From Hyphomicrobiales bacterium (lineage in GTDB: Bacteria; Pseudomonadota; Alphaproteobacteria; Rhizobiales; Rhizobiaceae): a DNA stretch of 64,000 nucleotides. Shown in pieces: positions 10,135-18,169 of this stretch; position 1 is the first letter of the stretch; every line of letters starts with the position of its first letter. The notes beneath the pieces were generated by a model, which did no database searches, was not told the origin of the DNA, and saw only the letters and a program-made list of their open reading frames with translations. The stretch is taken from positions 163,636-227,635 of the forward strand of contig UCMS01000012.1 in the NCBI GenBank assembly GCA_900473805.1, written 5' to 3'. The position numbers were made by a program, and so were the translations under genes.

Positions 10135-10184
10135 CACGAACCGGCGCTTGATATGCCGAAAGCGCTGCTGAGTAAAGGATCTTG

Positions 10185-10613
10185 CTAGGCCCGGCCGATG
10201 TACCAGAAGCCTCGTGCGTCTGGTGGCAGCGTATTCAAGATCCTTTCGAAGGCAGCCTGGTCGACGTGACGGCGAATGACAACGGTGACGTCCTCCAGGG
10301 CCGTATCCGTCGAGAGATTGTGGTCATGGCGAAAGGCGCGCACTTCCTTCATCAGTGCATCACGATCAACGAACGGCTTTACTGGCGCCTCGGTGTCCCA
10401 GTCACTGACGAAAATGGCGCGCAGGACGGGTGGCAGGACATTGGCGAACGCAATCGCCTGGTCGACGGTCAGGCGATCGCGAAAGACCTGAAGCACTGCC
10501 TGCAACATGGTGTAGGCTTGGTGGGAGGTCTGAATCATCGATGTGGCGACAAGATCCTTCATGAAGGCATCGAAGTCGGCAGAGGCTTGCCGGTATTCCA
10601 ATGGCATCGGCAT
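10185..10613 (-). CDS. DUF2267 domain-containing protein
   Basis: About 142 residues, all-helical, belonging to the DUF2267 family of small cytoplasmic proteins. The family pattern is visible: an N-terminal helix block (MPMPLEYRQASADFDAFM), LQAVLQVFRDRLTVDQAIAFANVLPPVLRAIF, and a C-terminal repeat of the same type (FERILNTLPPDARGFW). No catalytic residues. The ATG at 10613 matches the family N-terminus; the open frame to 10649 adds a poor Arg/Trp-containing stretch. DUF2267 genes are often stress-associated in other bacteria, but no stress promoter was seen here. Located between yidD and thrS on the same strand. Confidence 0.78.
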   Translation of the reverse strand: MPMPLEYRQASADFDAFMKDLVATSMIQTSHQAYTMLQAVLQVFRDRLTVDQAIAFANVLPPVLRAIFVSDWDTEAPVKPFVDRDALMKEVRAFRHDHNLSTDTALEDVTVVIRRHVDQAAFERILNTLPPDARGFWYIGRA

Positions 10614-10673
10614 GGCGCGGTGCTCCCATAAAGCGAATCGACCGTCCAACTATGCCGCGAACATCGGCCGCCG

Positions 10674-11042
10674 TCAGCCGCCGTGCTTGCGCCCGAAGGT
10701 CCACAGTCGCCAGGGAGCGTACCAGGAATGGGGCGTCTCCAGGATATCGGGCACGGGGTCTGCCCCCCAGGTTCCGCCGGGGCCGCAGCGGACGACCCGG
10801 AACAGGGTCAGCCAACCGCCGGACCAGAGACCGTGCCTCGCAATGGCCTCATAGCCATATTCGGAACACGTCGGCATATGCCGGCAGGAACTGCCTATGA
10901 GGCTGGAGAAGGTCAGTTGATATAGGCGAATGAGGGCCATGCCGATGAGGCGCCCCGGCGTCTTTCGAAACGGACCCTGCCAATTACGCCCCCTTGCCGC
11001 GATCTTTGTCGGCTCATGCTCGCAGCCTTGGCCACCGCACAT
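10674..11042 (-). CDS. yidD: Membrane protein insertion efficiency factor YidD
   Basis: Small membrane-associated helper of YidC-dependent insertion. Family hallmarks: [18 protein letters not shown] followed by [17 protein letters not shown] and RVVRCGPGG, with the paired Cys residues. The full 122-residue frame includes a hydrophilic N-terminal extension (to ATG 11042) of the kind common in rhizobial YidD; an internal ATG at 10940 would give a minimal protein. Start codon lies one base after the stop of the iron-sulfur scaffold gene, so the two are translationally coupled. Confidence 0.93.
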   Translation of the reverse strand: MCGGQGCEHEPTKIAARGRNWQGPFRKTPGRLIGMALIRLYQLTFSSLIGSSCRHMPTCSEYGYEAIARHGLWSGGWLTLFRVVRCGPGGTWGADPVPDILETPHSWYAPWRLWTFGRKHGG

Positions 11043-11043
11043 G

Positions 11044-11490
11044 TCAGCTTGCCTCTGCCGGGATCACGGAACGTTCGATCTGGTCAAGACAGTCGACCAC
11101 GGCATCGAAGGTCAGCATCGTGGAGGCGTGGCGGGCCTTGTAGTCTCGCACCGGTTTCAGGAACCGCATGTCTTCGAACCGTCCGTCTGGCCCGTCACCG
11201 TCTTCCTTGAGCATCGCCAGCATGTCGAGCCGCGCTCTTCGCAGTTCTTCGGCCGTTGCGCCGACGACATGGCGCGCCATGATGCCGGAGGACGCCTGCC
11301 CCAGCGCACACGCCTTCACCTCATGGGCGAAATCCGTGACGACGCCGTCTTCCACCTTCAGGTAGACCTTGACCTTCGAGCCGCAGAGCTTCGAGTGCTT
11401 TTCGGATACGGCATCCGCATCGGCGAGCGTGCCGATACGTCCGATATTTCCCGCAAATTCGAGAATCTTCGTGTTGTAGATGTCGTCCAT
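11044..11490 (-). CDS. Iron-sulfur cluster assembly scaffold protein (NifU/IscU N-terminal type)
   Basis: 148-residue IscU/NifU-N fold. Two of the three scaffold cysteines are present, C36 in SKLCGSK and C61 in [11 protein letters not shown]; where the third is expected (RIKC in classical IscU) the sequence reads KARHAST, and C134 is the only later cysteine. It may therefore be a carrier or a specialised scaffold rather than a standard IscU. ATG at 11490 is chosen because the upstream open frame to 11661 does not look like the family. The stop codon is one base from the yidD start. Divergent from folE. Confidence 0.85.
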   Translation of the reverse strand: MDDIYNTKILEFAGNIGRIGTLADADAVSEKHSKLCGSKVKVYLKVEDGVVTDFAHEVKACALGQASSGIMARHVVGATAEELRRARLDMLAMLKEDGDGPDGRFEDMRFLKPVRDYKARHASTMLTFDAVVDCLDQIERSVIPAEAS

Positions 11491-11754
11491 GATCAATCCA
11501 CACTGTTGCTCGGCGCGTATATAGGCATCAAAGGCGGCATTGCCTTCGTCCACGATGTCGCAAGCCGCTGTTTCTGTCTCATGTCCGCCACTATATCGAA
11601 GCGAGCGAACGAGGACAAACAAGGGATGACGTCGGATCGGGACGAGGCTCCCTATTTTCACGAACGGACTTGCATTATGAGCCGCATTACGCCTTTACAA
11701 TCGGCAACAGCCAAACACGCGGCCGATACCGATCGGGACCGGGAGACAAAGGGC

Positions 11755-12360
11755 ATGGATGCCACCGTGAAGAAACTGCCGGCCGACAAGCGGCGCCCGA
11801 CGCGCGAAGAGGCGGAAGCGGCCGTACGTACCCTCCTCCTGTGGGCCGGTGACGACCCGGCCCGCGAGGGGCTCCTCGATACGCCCTCACGCGTCGCCAA
11901 AGCCTATGCAGAGCTGTTCTCCGGTTATGGGGCAGATATCGACGAGGTTCTGGGCCGGACCTTCGAGGAGGTCGGCGGCTATGACGACATCGTGCTCGTC
12001 CGCGATATCTCCTTCTTCTCCCATTGCGAACACCACATGCTGCCGGTGATCGGAAAGGCCCACGTCGCCTACCTGCCGAAGGGGCGCGTGCTCGGTCTCT
12101 CCAAAATCGCGCGCGTGGTGGACGTTTTCGCCAAGCGACTGCAGACGCAAGAGAACATGACGGCGCAGATCGCCCAGGCGATCGACGAGACCTTGCAGCC
12201 GCGTGGCGTTGCCGTCTTCGTCGAAGCAGAACACATGTGCATGGCCATGCGCGGGATCCAGAAGACCGGGTCGACGACGCTGACCACTACCTTCACAGGG
12301 GCCTTCAAGGACAATGCCGCCGAACAGGCGCGTTTCATGTCCATGGTCCGCAGCCGGTAA
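11755..12360 (+). CDS. folE: GTP cyclohydrolase I
   Basis: Converts GTP to 7,8-dihydroneopterin triphosphate, first step of folate/pterin synthesis. About 201 residues from ATG 11755 (MDATVKKLP), which matches the usual length and has GGGAG about 10 bases upstream; ATG 11677 (MSRITPLQ) is an in-frame alternative adding 26 residues. The zinc ligands are in HCEHHMLP and EHMCMAMRG, and the active-site stretch [22 protein letters not shown] is intact. Followed 20 bp later by hisI, with which it probably forms a transcription unit. Confidence 0.95.
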   Translation: MDATVKKLPADKRRPTREEAEAAVRTLLLWAGDDPAREGLLDTPSRVAKAYAELFSGYGADIDEVLGRTFEEVGGYDDIVLVRDISFFSHCEHHMLPVIGKAHVAYLPKGRVLGLSKIARVVDVFAKRLQTQENMTAQIAQAIDETLQPRGVAVFVEAEHMCMAMRGIQKTGSTTLTTTFTGAFKDNAAEQARFMSMVRSR

Positions 12361-12380
12361 CCCCCGACCAAGACGATTTC

Positions 12381-12833
12381 ATGCAACCCATCACGTTCGA
12401 CAGCCCCTCGCCCGACAAGACCCTTCTCGAAGAGGGCCTCGCCTTTACGCCGAAATTCGATGCGCACGGCCTCGTCACCGCCGTTGTCACGGATGCGCGC
12501 GACGGCGAATTGCTGATGGTCGCGCACATGAACGCGCAGGCCATCGCACTGACCCTCGAGACAGGGATCGGCCATTATTACAGTCGCTCGCGCGGCAAGA
12601 TCTGGAAGAAGGGCGAAAGCTCCGGCAACCTTCAGACAGTCAAGGAGATCCGGGTCGACTGCGACCAGGATGCCATCTGGCTGAAAGTCGAGGTCGCCGG
12701 TCATGATGCGACATGCCACACAGGGCGCCGTTCGTGCTTTTATCGGACCGCGAGCATCGAGGATGGCAAGCCAACATTGACGGTTGCAGACGACCACCGC
12801 CATTTCGACCCCGACACGATCTACGGCGCCTGA
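12381..12833 (+). CDS. hisI: Phosphoribosyl-AMP cyclohydrolase
   Basis: Third step of histidine synthesis (PR-AMP to ProFAR precursor), cytoplasmic, 150 residues. Motifs: [20 protein letters not shown] near residue 40, [25 protein letters not shown] with metal-binding Cys/Asp, and [11 protein letters not shown] with the two conserved cysteines. Single-domain type without a fused HisE. Begins 20 bp after folE. Confidence 0.95.
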   Translation: MQPITFDSPSPDKTLLEEGLAFTPKFDAHGLVTAVVTDARDGELLMVAHMNAQAIALTLETGIGHYYSRSRGKIWKKGESSGNLQTVKEIRVDCDQDAIWLKVEVAGHDATCHTGRRSCFYRTASIEDGKPTLTVADDHRHFDPDTIYGA

Positions 12834-12900
12834 GGACCTGAATCACCCTAACGATTTCGTAAGCAGACAGTGTCCTAATGTCCTTCGGAGTGTTCAGCGA

Positions 12901-13872
12901 ATGGGGTATGCGGAGATGCTGAACTGGAGTTTGATGGCAGGCGGTGGCGCCAATCTGGCACAACCGAACAGGGATGGTGCGGCTCAGGGATCGGGATCAT
13001 CTGTCCCTGTCACCAGCCACAACAAGGCAAAAGTGGCCTTGGCGCTCGGCGGAGGAGCCGCGCGCGGATGGGCACATATCGGGGTTTTGCGTGCCCTCGA
13101 CGAAGAAGGCATCGAAGTCGGCATGATTGCGGGCACATCGATCGGGGCCCTCGTCGGCGGATGCTATCTTGCCGGGAAGCTGGACGAACTGGAGGCCTTC
13201 GCCCGTTCGCTCACGATGCGTCGCATCGCTTCACTGCTCGACCTGACAATTGGCGGTGGCGGCCTGCTCGGCGGCATGCGCCTTACGAAACGCATGCAGG
13301 AACATCTCGAAGGGCTGACGGTCGAGCAGTTGCCGAAGCCGTTCGTGGCCGTCGCTTCGGAGTTGAACAGCGGTCATGAAGTCTGGATCGACGGCGGCAA
13401 TCTGATCACCGCGCTCAGGGCATCCTATGCCCTGCCCGGGATTTTCGAACCGGTTCGCTGCAACAACAGAACACTGATCGATGGCGCATTGGTCAATCCG
13501 GTACCCGTCTCTGTGTGCCGGTCCTACGAACAGCCACTCGTGATGGCCGTTAACCTCCACTACGACGTGTTTGGGCGGTCTGCGGTGGTCAAGCACAAGG
13601 CGTCGGCTCCAGCGGATCAGGCGGTCGAGGAGCGCGCGCCGAACAAGGTCGGACTGACCGGCGTCATGGTGCAGGCCTTCAATATCATTCAGGACCGCAT
13701 CTCCCGTGCACGTCTTGCCGGGGATCCGCCGGATCTAGCGCTTCACCCCCGGCTGAACGATATCGGCCTTTCCGAATTTCACCGGGCAGGCGAAGCGATC
13801 GAACGCGGCTATGACGAGGCAAAATCGCGCGTCAGCGAGATTCGCCGCATGCAGGAAGCCGTGCTTCGGTAA
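12901..13872 (+). CDS. Patatin-like phospholipase family protein
   Basis: About 323 residues with a Ser-Asp dyad hydrolase domain. The oxyanion loop LALGGGAARGWAHIGV (about residue 47), nucleophile motif GTSIGALVGG (GxSxG) and the catalytic Asp in IDGALVNPVP are all present. The N-terminal 40 residues (Gly/Ser/Ala rich) look disordered. ATG 12901 is used with GGAG about 11 bases upstream; ATG 12916 (MLNWSLMAGG) is nearly as good. Related to RssA/YchK-type proteins; a lipid acyl hydrolase role is likely, the substrate unknown. Confidence 0.88.
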   Translation: MGYAEMLNWSLMAGGGANLAQPNRDGAAQGSGSSVPVTSHNKAKVALALGGGAARGWAHIGVLRALDEEGIEVGMIAGTSIGALVGGCYLAGKLDELEAFARSLTMRRIASLLDLTIGGGGLLGGMRLTKRMQEHLEGLTVEQLPKPFVAVASELNSGHEVWIDGGNLITALRASYALPGIFEPVRCNNRTLIDGALVNPVPVSVCRSYEQPLVMAVNLHYDVFGRSAVVKHKASAPADQAVEERAPNKVGLTGVMVQAFNIIQDRISRARLAGDPPDLALHPRLNDIGLSEFHRAGEAIERGYDEAKSRVSEIRRMQEAVLR

Positions 13873-13873
13873 C

Positions 13874-13902
13874 GCGCGGGCAGACTTCCGCCACGCCCGC
13901 GC
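13874..13902. terminator. Hairpin between convergent patatin and CBS genes
   Basis: Perfect 8-bp stem GCGCGGGC / GCCCGCGC with a 13-base loop in the 45-bp gap between two convergent genes. No U-tract on either strand, so termination efficiency is uncertain. Confidence 0.45.
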
Positions 13903-13917
13903 CTGAGATGGTTTATG

Positions 13918-14352
13918 TCAGCCGGCGATATAGGCCTTGATATGCTCGGCCTCGGCCTCGATCTCGCGAATGCGCGACTTCACGACGTCCCCGATCGAGA
14001 TGATGCCTGAGAGCTTTCCGGCGTCTTCCACCGGGACGTGACGGAAACGTCGGCTCGACATCATTTCCATCAACTCGTCCACCGTCGTTTCCTCCCGGCA
14101 GCGATAGACGTTAGCCGTCATGAAGCTCGACACGGGTTGATCGAAGGCATCGCGACCAGCGGAGCCGAGGGCACGAACGACGTCGCGCTCGGTGAAGATT
14201 CCGACGATCCTGTTTTCCACCCCAACGACAACCACGGCACCAATCTTGTTGTCGTCAAGAACGCGGGCTGCTTCGCCCAGCGTAACGCTCGGGCTGATGG
14301 TGATAACGTTACGGCCTTTTTGCTCGAGTATGCTTCTGGCTGATGCAGGCAT
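13918..14352 (-). CDS. CBS-domain pair protein
   Basis: 144 residues made of two CBS motifs forming one Bateman module. First: TISPSVTLGEAARVLDDNKIGAVVVV with GIFTERDVVRAL; second: TVDELMEMMSSRRFRHVPV with GIISIGDVVKSRI. Such stand-alone modules bind adenosine nucleotides and regulate partners. The ATG at 14352 is fixed by a strong GAGGAGG site about 5-6 bases upstream; the longer open frame to 14502 is not coding. No catalytic domain attached. Confidence 0.92.
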   Translation of the reverse strand: MPASARSILEQKGRNVITISPSVTLGEAARVLDDNKIGAVVVVGVENRIVGIFTERDVVRALGSAGRDAFDQPVSSFMTANVYRCREETTVDELMEMMSSRRFRHVPVEDAGKLSGIISIGDVVKSRIREIEAEAEHIKAYIAG

Positions 14353-14467
14353 GATTTCCTCCTCGCATTGGACGCTGTGCGTGCGCGAACCCCTCCCCCG
14401 GGTCCGCGCTCGAAAATGGTGCCTGTTAATCAAGGAGATTGCAATATGCGGATTCGGGGGCCGGCTC

Positions 14468-15220
14468 TCAGCTGCGGCGGCGGTCGAAAAGCCCGAAACC
14501 AAAGAAGCCCATCAGGAAGCCACCGATATGGGCGTCCCAGGCGATATTCCCTGCATCCGTTCCCATCAGGGGCAGCCCGACCGCAACCGCGACGTTGCCC
14601 AGGAACCAGACCAGAACGAAGATCTGCACCGTGCGATCGGAAAGAGCTGCCGGGACCGTCAACAAAGGCGGTTCGCGGCCGGCTTTCGTCAGCCGCAGAC
14701 GACCGCCGAATGCGAATCGGCAGGCTGCACCCATGAGCGCAGAGATCACACCCGAGGCCCCGACCATGACCGATGGTTCGCCCCAATTGACGATTGCATG
14801 AAGGCCAGCGGCTGCGATCGCCGTGACAATCCAGAAGACAACGAAGCGGAACTCACCGATCCGCCGGCAAACCGGTGTGCCAAAGGCGGCAAGCCACAGG
14901 CTGTTGAAAGCCAGATGCTGGAAACTGCCATGGAGCAAGGAATAGGTGACCGGCGACCAGAGCCAGGCAAAGGACTGCTCGCCCAAAGGATAGACATAGC
15001 GCAGTGGCACAAAGGCGAATTCGAACGTGATCCAGTCGTTGACGGAGGCCGGAAAGACCAGTGCCTGCAACGCATAGATGCCGCAGATCAATCCGAGCGA
15101 GACAAGCACGCCCATCGGCAGGTTGAAGATCGGCGGATTGTCACGCGCGACAGCCTCGCCTTGCGGTGGCACAGGCGTGCCGTCCACTGTTTCGTCGAAT
15201 GCTTTTGGATCGTCCGACAT
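14468..15220 (-). CDS. Rhomboid family intramembrane serine protease
   Basis: 250 residues with a hydrophilic Pro/Glu-rich N-terminus followed by six hydrophobic helices. The catalytic Ser is in VGASGVIS (GxSG) in helix 4 and the catalytic His in AHIGGFLMG in helix 6; the L1-loop and helix-2 motif HGSFQHLAFNSLW with its His/Asn is also present. Cleaves transmembrane substrates within the inner membrane; the targets are unknown. Start supported by GGGAG upstream. Divergent from the PilZ gene. Confidence 0.93.
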   Translation of the reverse strand: MSDDPKAFDETVDGTPVPPQGEAVARDNPPIFNLPMGVLVSLGLICGIYALQALVFPASVNDWITFEFAFVPLRYVYPLGEQSFAWLWSPVTYSLLHGSFQHLAFNSLWLAAFGTPVCRRIGEFRFVVFWIVTAIAAAGLHAIVNWGEPSVMVGASGVISALMGAACRFAFGGRLRLTKAGREPPLLTVPAALSDRTVQIFVLVWFLGNVAVAVGLPLMGTDAGNIAWDAHIGGFLMGFFGFGLFDRRRS

Positions 15221-15261
15221 GGCCGGCTCCCGAGATGCTGTGCGGCCTTCCTGTTAAACGA

Positions 15262-15280
15262 CTATCTCGGCAAGAGATAG
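15262..15280. repeat. Inverted repeat between rhomboid and PilZ genes
   Basis: Perfect 7-bp arms CTATCTC / GAGATAG around GGCAA, in the 164-bp divergent promoter region. Either an operator for a dimeric regulator or a short leader hairpin of the PilZ transcript. Confidence 0.4.
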
Positions 15281-15384
15281 CCCTTGTCGGCAATCATCCG
15301 GGCGCGCCGGCAAACAGGAAAGCAAACGATATGTTAACGGCTACCGGACTAAGGTTCCATCATAGAGGATTAGACAGATCGCTC

Positions 15385-15999
15385 ATGATGTATTCTTCGC
15401 AGGCCAGTCACAGCAATACGGTTGCTTCGCCGGGGCAGCAGCGCGCCTTCCAACGCGTTGCGGTCAACCTGCAGGGCAGGCTGATGCTCGCCAATTATGA
15501 AGAATACGTCTGCAAAGTGATCGACATGTCGCCGGGCGACGCGCGCTTCGTGTGCGCCGGATGTCCGCGCACGAACGAACGCGTGATCGCCTATATCGAT
15601 CATCTCGGTCGCCTTGAAGGCACTGTGTCGAAGATCCTGGACGACGGCTTCATCATTGAATTGACGGCGACCGCGCGCAAGCGCGAGAAGCTTGCGGCGC
15701 AGCTGACCTGGATTGCCAACAAGCACGAGCTCGGCCTGCCCGAAGACCGCCGCCACGACCGTCTTACCCCGCGTCAGGTCCTGACCGAACTAACACTTGA
15801 GGACGGCAAGACCTATCCATGCCGACTCATGGACCTTTCGCTTTCGGGCGCGGCCGTGGACATCGACATTCGCCCGCCGATCGGCACCCCCGTCCGGCTT
15901 GGCAATATGCGCGGACGCGTCGTGCGCCACTTCATGGAAGGCGTGGCCATCGAGTTCCTGTCGCTCCAGTCGCGCGAAGCCCTCACCGAATTCCTCTGA
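15385..15999 (+). CDS. PilZ domain protein with two PilZ modules
   Basis: 204-residue soluble protein. The first module (about residues 20-90) has RAFQR followed by DMSPGD, a variant of the c-di-GMP pocket; the second (about 110-204) has RRHDR and the canonical DLSLSGA. The second is therefore the more likely c-di-GMP receptor while the first may be structural or regulatory. ATG 15385 is chosen because the MMYSSQ N-terminus follows GAGGAT-like sequence and the upstream open frame is noncoding. Rhizobial PilZ proteins of this kind act in motility or envelope control; the role here is inferred only from the family. Confidence 0.87.
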   Translation: MMYSSQASHSNTVASPGQQRAFQRVAVNLQGRLMLANYEEYVCKVIDMSPGDARFVCAGCPRTNERVIAYIDHLGRLEGTVSKILDDGFIIELTATARKREKLAAQLTWIANKHELGLPEDRRHDRLTPRQVLTELTLEDGKTYPCRLMDLSLSGAAVDIDIRPPIGTPVRLGNMRGRVVRHFMEGVAIEFLSLQSREALTEFL

Positions 16000-16489
16000 G
16001 AGATCGACCACCGCAAGCTGCGTCCGGGCGCCCGTGGAAACACGCGGCGCCTTTTTCATGGCGCTCGCTGTGGAGCGTCACTCATGACGTACCAAAGCGA
16101 AACAACTCTCAAAAAAAATTTTGGCTGTTTCGGGTGGCCGGAAGCCATTCAGGGCGCCCGCCCTCATGGAAGGAGATTGCGGCAATCCAAGCGAACGTCA
16201 GGCGGATGCGCGCACGCGTCAGCACTCGAAGACGATATGCGGGCACCGAAAACAATAAGTAGCTGATTTATATTCGTTATTTCGTCACATCCAAGAGCCG
16301 CTCGGTGAAGCGCGTCAAATACGTCGAAAATTTTACTCGATTATTCCGAAAGTTTAATTCTTATTTTTCTCAAATATAAATCTAATAATGATCTGATTTT
16401 CCAAGTCTTATACTCAAATACGGGCGTCCATTTTCGCGGTCGCTCAAATTATATCTGTCATTACTGTCCCCGTAACCAGGAGGCAAACA
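16000..16489. other. 490-bp intergenic region with an AT-rich half
   Basis: Starts with a terminator for the PilZ gene (16027-16056). The stretch to about 16235 has ordinary composition and only weak short open frames. From about 16250 to 16450 the sequence becomes strikingly AT-rich, with runs of A or T and many TA steps, unlike the GC-rich surroundings. It ends with AGGAGG, the ribosome site of the peptidase gene at 16490. No tRNA, insertion-sequence end or convincing gene was seen. Confidence 0.6.
16027..16056 (+). terminator. Intrinsic terminator after the PilZ gene
   Basis: GGCGC/GCGCC outer stem and CGTG/CACG inner stem capped by GAAA, followed by TTTTT. It begins 28 bases after the PilZ stop codon. 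Confidence 0.75.
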
Positions 16490-17101
16490 ATGACAACAAA
16501 GAAAACTCTCGGTATTGGATTTCTGGCCACCGCGCTTGCGGGAGCCCTCAGCTGGCAGGCTCACGCCACACCAGCGAATATGGAGGTGATCGGCAAGGCG
16601 AACCCGCCGATCGGCCACTATGAATTCTGTCAGACCTATGCCGCCGAATGCGCAGGCAAGTTCAATGACACCGGTCCGCTCAACCTCACGGAGCCGCTTT
16701 GGAAGGCCATGCTTGAGGTCAACTACACCGTCAATTCCTCGATCACGCCGCTGACCGACATGGAGATCTACGGCGTCGAGGAGCGCTGGGCCTATCCGCG
16801 CACGGTTGGTGATTGCGAGGACTTCGCTCTGCTCAAGCGCAAGATGCTGATCGACCGGGGCTTCGACCCGACAGATCTTCTGCTCACCGTGGTCTTGCAG
16901 CCGAGCGGTGAAGGACATGCCGTGCTGACTGTACGGACCGATCATGGGGACTTCATCCTCGACAACATGCGCAACAAGGTGCTGCTGTGGTCGGACACGG
17001 AATACACCTACCTCAAACGCCAGTCCTCGACCGACCCCAGTCGCTGGGTGAAGCTTCAGGATGGGCGCACGAGTTATGTCGGCAGCGTGAACTCGAACTA
17101 A
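16490..17101 (+). CDS. Bacterial transglutaminase-like cysteine peptidase (BTLCP), periplasmic
   Basis: 203 residues with a signal peptide (KKTLGIGFLATALAGALSW, cleavage probably after AHA). The Cys-His-Asp triad of the BTLCP family (PF06035) is visible: Cys in TVGDCEDFALLKR, His in GEGHAVLTVR, Asp in DFILDNMRNK. LapG, the best-known member, cleaves an adhesin in the periplasm and is controlled by a c-di-GMP receptor; here no LapD- or LapA-like gene is adjacent, so the substrate is unknown. Strong AGGAGG ribosome site; preceded by an unusually AT-rich region and followed by a strong terminator. Confidence 0.92.
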   Translation: MTTKKTLGIGFLATALAGALSWQAHATPANMEVIGKANPPIGHYEFCQTYAAECAGKFNDTGPLNLTEPLWKAMLEVNYTVNSSITPLTDMEIYGVEERWAYPRTVGDCEDFALLKRKMLIDRGFDPTDLLLTVVLQPSGEGHAVLTVRTDHGDFILDNMRNKVLLWSDTEYTYLKRQSSTDPSRWVKLQDGRTSYVGSVNSN

Positions 17102-17168
17102 GGAATTTCGATTCAGAGCTTTGGCCCGGTCCGTCCCCCGCATACCCGTCCCCCGACCGGAGCCATCT

Positions 17169-17205
17169 GAGCCGGTCCCGTCCAACCGGGACCGGCTCTC
17201 TTTTT
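17169..17205 (+). terminator. Strong intrinsic terminator after the BTLCP gene
   Basis: Perfect 12-bp stem GAGCCGGTCCCG / CGGGACCGGCTC with a 6-base loop, followed directly by TCTTTTT. Confidence 0.9.
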
Positions 17206-17303
17206 GCCTGATGCACCCCTTAACCTGACCTTAACCATGTTGATGGAATTCTCGAACGCATGAATTCAGGCCGCGCTGCGCGCGACCCTGACGGGAGCGC
17301 GGC

Positions 17304-18095
17304 ATGCAGGTGGGAACGAGCAATCTTGACGAGCGAGAAGAAACGCCGCTGCTGTCTGCCGGCTTCCTCCTGGCCTGCGTGATCACGATCGCGGTCCTTG
17401 CGCTCACCTCTCTCGGCATCAACATCTACGGCCGAATGTATGGCGCGCAGCTGGCCCTTGCCGGCCACAGCGACAGCCTTGATGTCCAGGATATCGCGAT
17501 CGGGCGGGACCTCGTGCACTTGAGCTCGAACACGATCCGCTTTGAGGCACAACGCCGAAGCGGACCCGCCGAGCGCGTGGATCTGCAACTGCACTGGCCG
17601 TCGATGGAGGGGTACAGTCAGGCTCGACGCCTCGCCTTCGACGATTTGAGCCAGCCACGATCCCTTCTGTTCCTCCAGATATCGCAAAGCACGATGTCTC
17701 GCGACATGTCGGGCCGGGTCGAGCCGATCTACAGGCATCTGATGACAGGACCAACAGAAGCCGGCCCTGGCGGACTGGAGCTCCATCGGTTCAAGGCGGG
17801 GACCGGTTTCGAAGGAGAGGTTCTGCTGACGGCCAAAGCTGCGGACGGTTCGATCTATGCAGTCCGGTGCCTGATTCCGACGGAGGACAAACTGGCAAGC
17901 AGCAGCGATTGCCAGCGCGATATTCACGTGGGCTCCGATCTTTCCGTCCTGTACCGCTTCTCAAGCCGACTCCTGCCCGAATGGGAGCGGATTGACGCAG
18001 CCGTCAGGGCATATGTGCAACAGCGTACAGACACAGTCTCATCGGGCGGAACGGCTAAAATGCCGCCCACCGCATCAACAAAACATTCATCATAA
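17304..18095 (+). CDS. Single-pass membrane protein of unknown function
   Basis: 263 residues. One hydrophobic helix near residues 18-42 (SAGFLLACVITIAVLALTSLGINIY) follows a short acidic cytoplasmic tail, so the bulk is predicted in the periplasm. The topology and the early ...GxxLAxAG... segment recall FixH-like proteins, but the downstream part does not match that family closely and no metal ligands stand out. Two Cys (in RCLIP and SDCQ) lie 18 residues apart in the C-terminal third. Isolated between the BTLCP terminator and the D,D-carboxypeptidase gene. Confidence 0.6.
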   Translation: MQVGTSNLDEREETPLLSAGFLLACVITIAVLALTSLGINIYGRMYGAQLALAGHSDSLDVQDIAIGRDLVHLSSNTIRFEAQRRSGPAERVDLQLHWPSMEGYSQARRLAFDDLSQPRSLLFLQISQSTMSRDMSGRVEPIYRHLMTGPTEAGPGGLELHRFKAGTGFEGEVLLTAKAADGSIYAVRCLIPTEDKLASSSDCQRDIHVGSDLSVLYRFSSRLLPEWERIDAAVRAYVQQRTDTVSSGGTAKMPPTASTKHSS

Positions 18096-18122
18096 ACCTC
18101 TTGGTAACGCACACATCCTAAA

Positions 18123-18144
18123 GTCGCGGCCTGATGGTCGCGAC
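18123..18144 (+). other. Leader hairpin upstream of D,D-carboxypeptidase gene
   Basis: GTCGCGGCC, loop TGAT, GGTCGCGAC: nine pairs with one G-T wobble, ending a few bases before the GGGGGAGAG ribosome site. It may influence translation or mRNA stability. Confidence 0.4.
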
Positions 18145-18169
18145 CGGGGGAGAGAGCGTCCGGTTTGAA

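Noticed and set aside
16000..16489. Prophage or insertion-sequence remnant
   Set aside because: No transposase fragment, terminal repeats or target duplication could be seen; only base composition is odd.
16382..17185. Minus-strand 267-codon frame over the BTLCP gene
   Set aside because: The plus-strand gene has signal peptide, triad and AGGAGG site; the minus frame has none of these.
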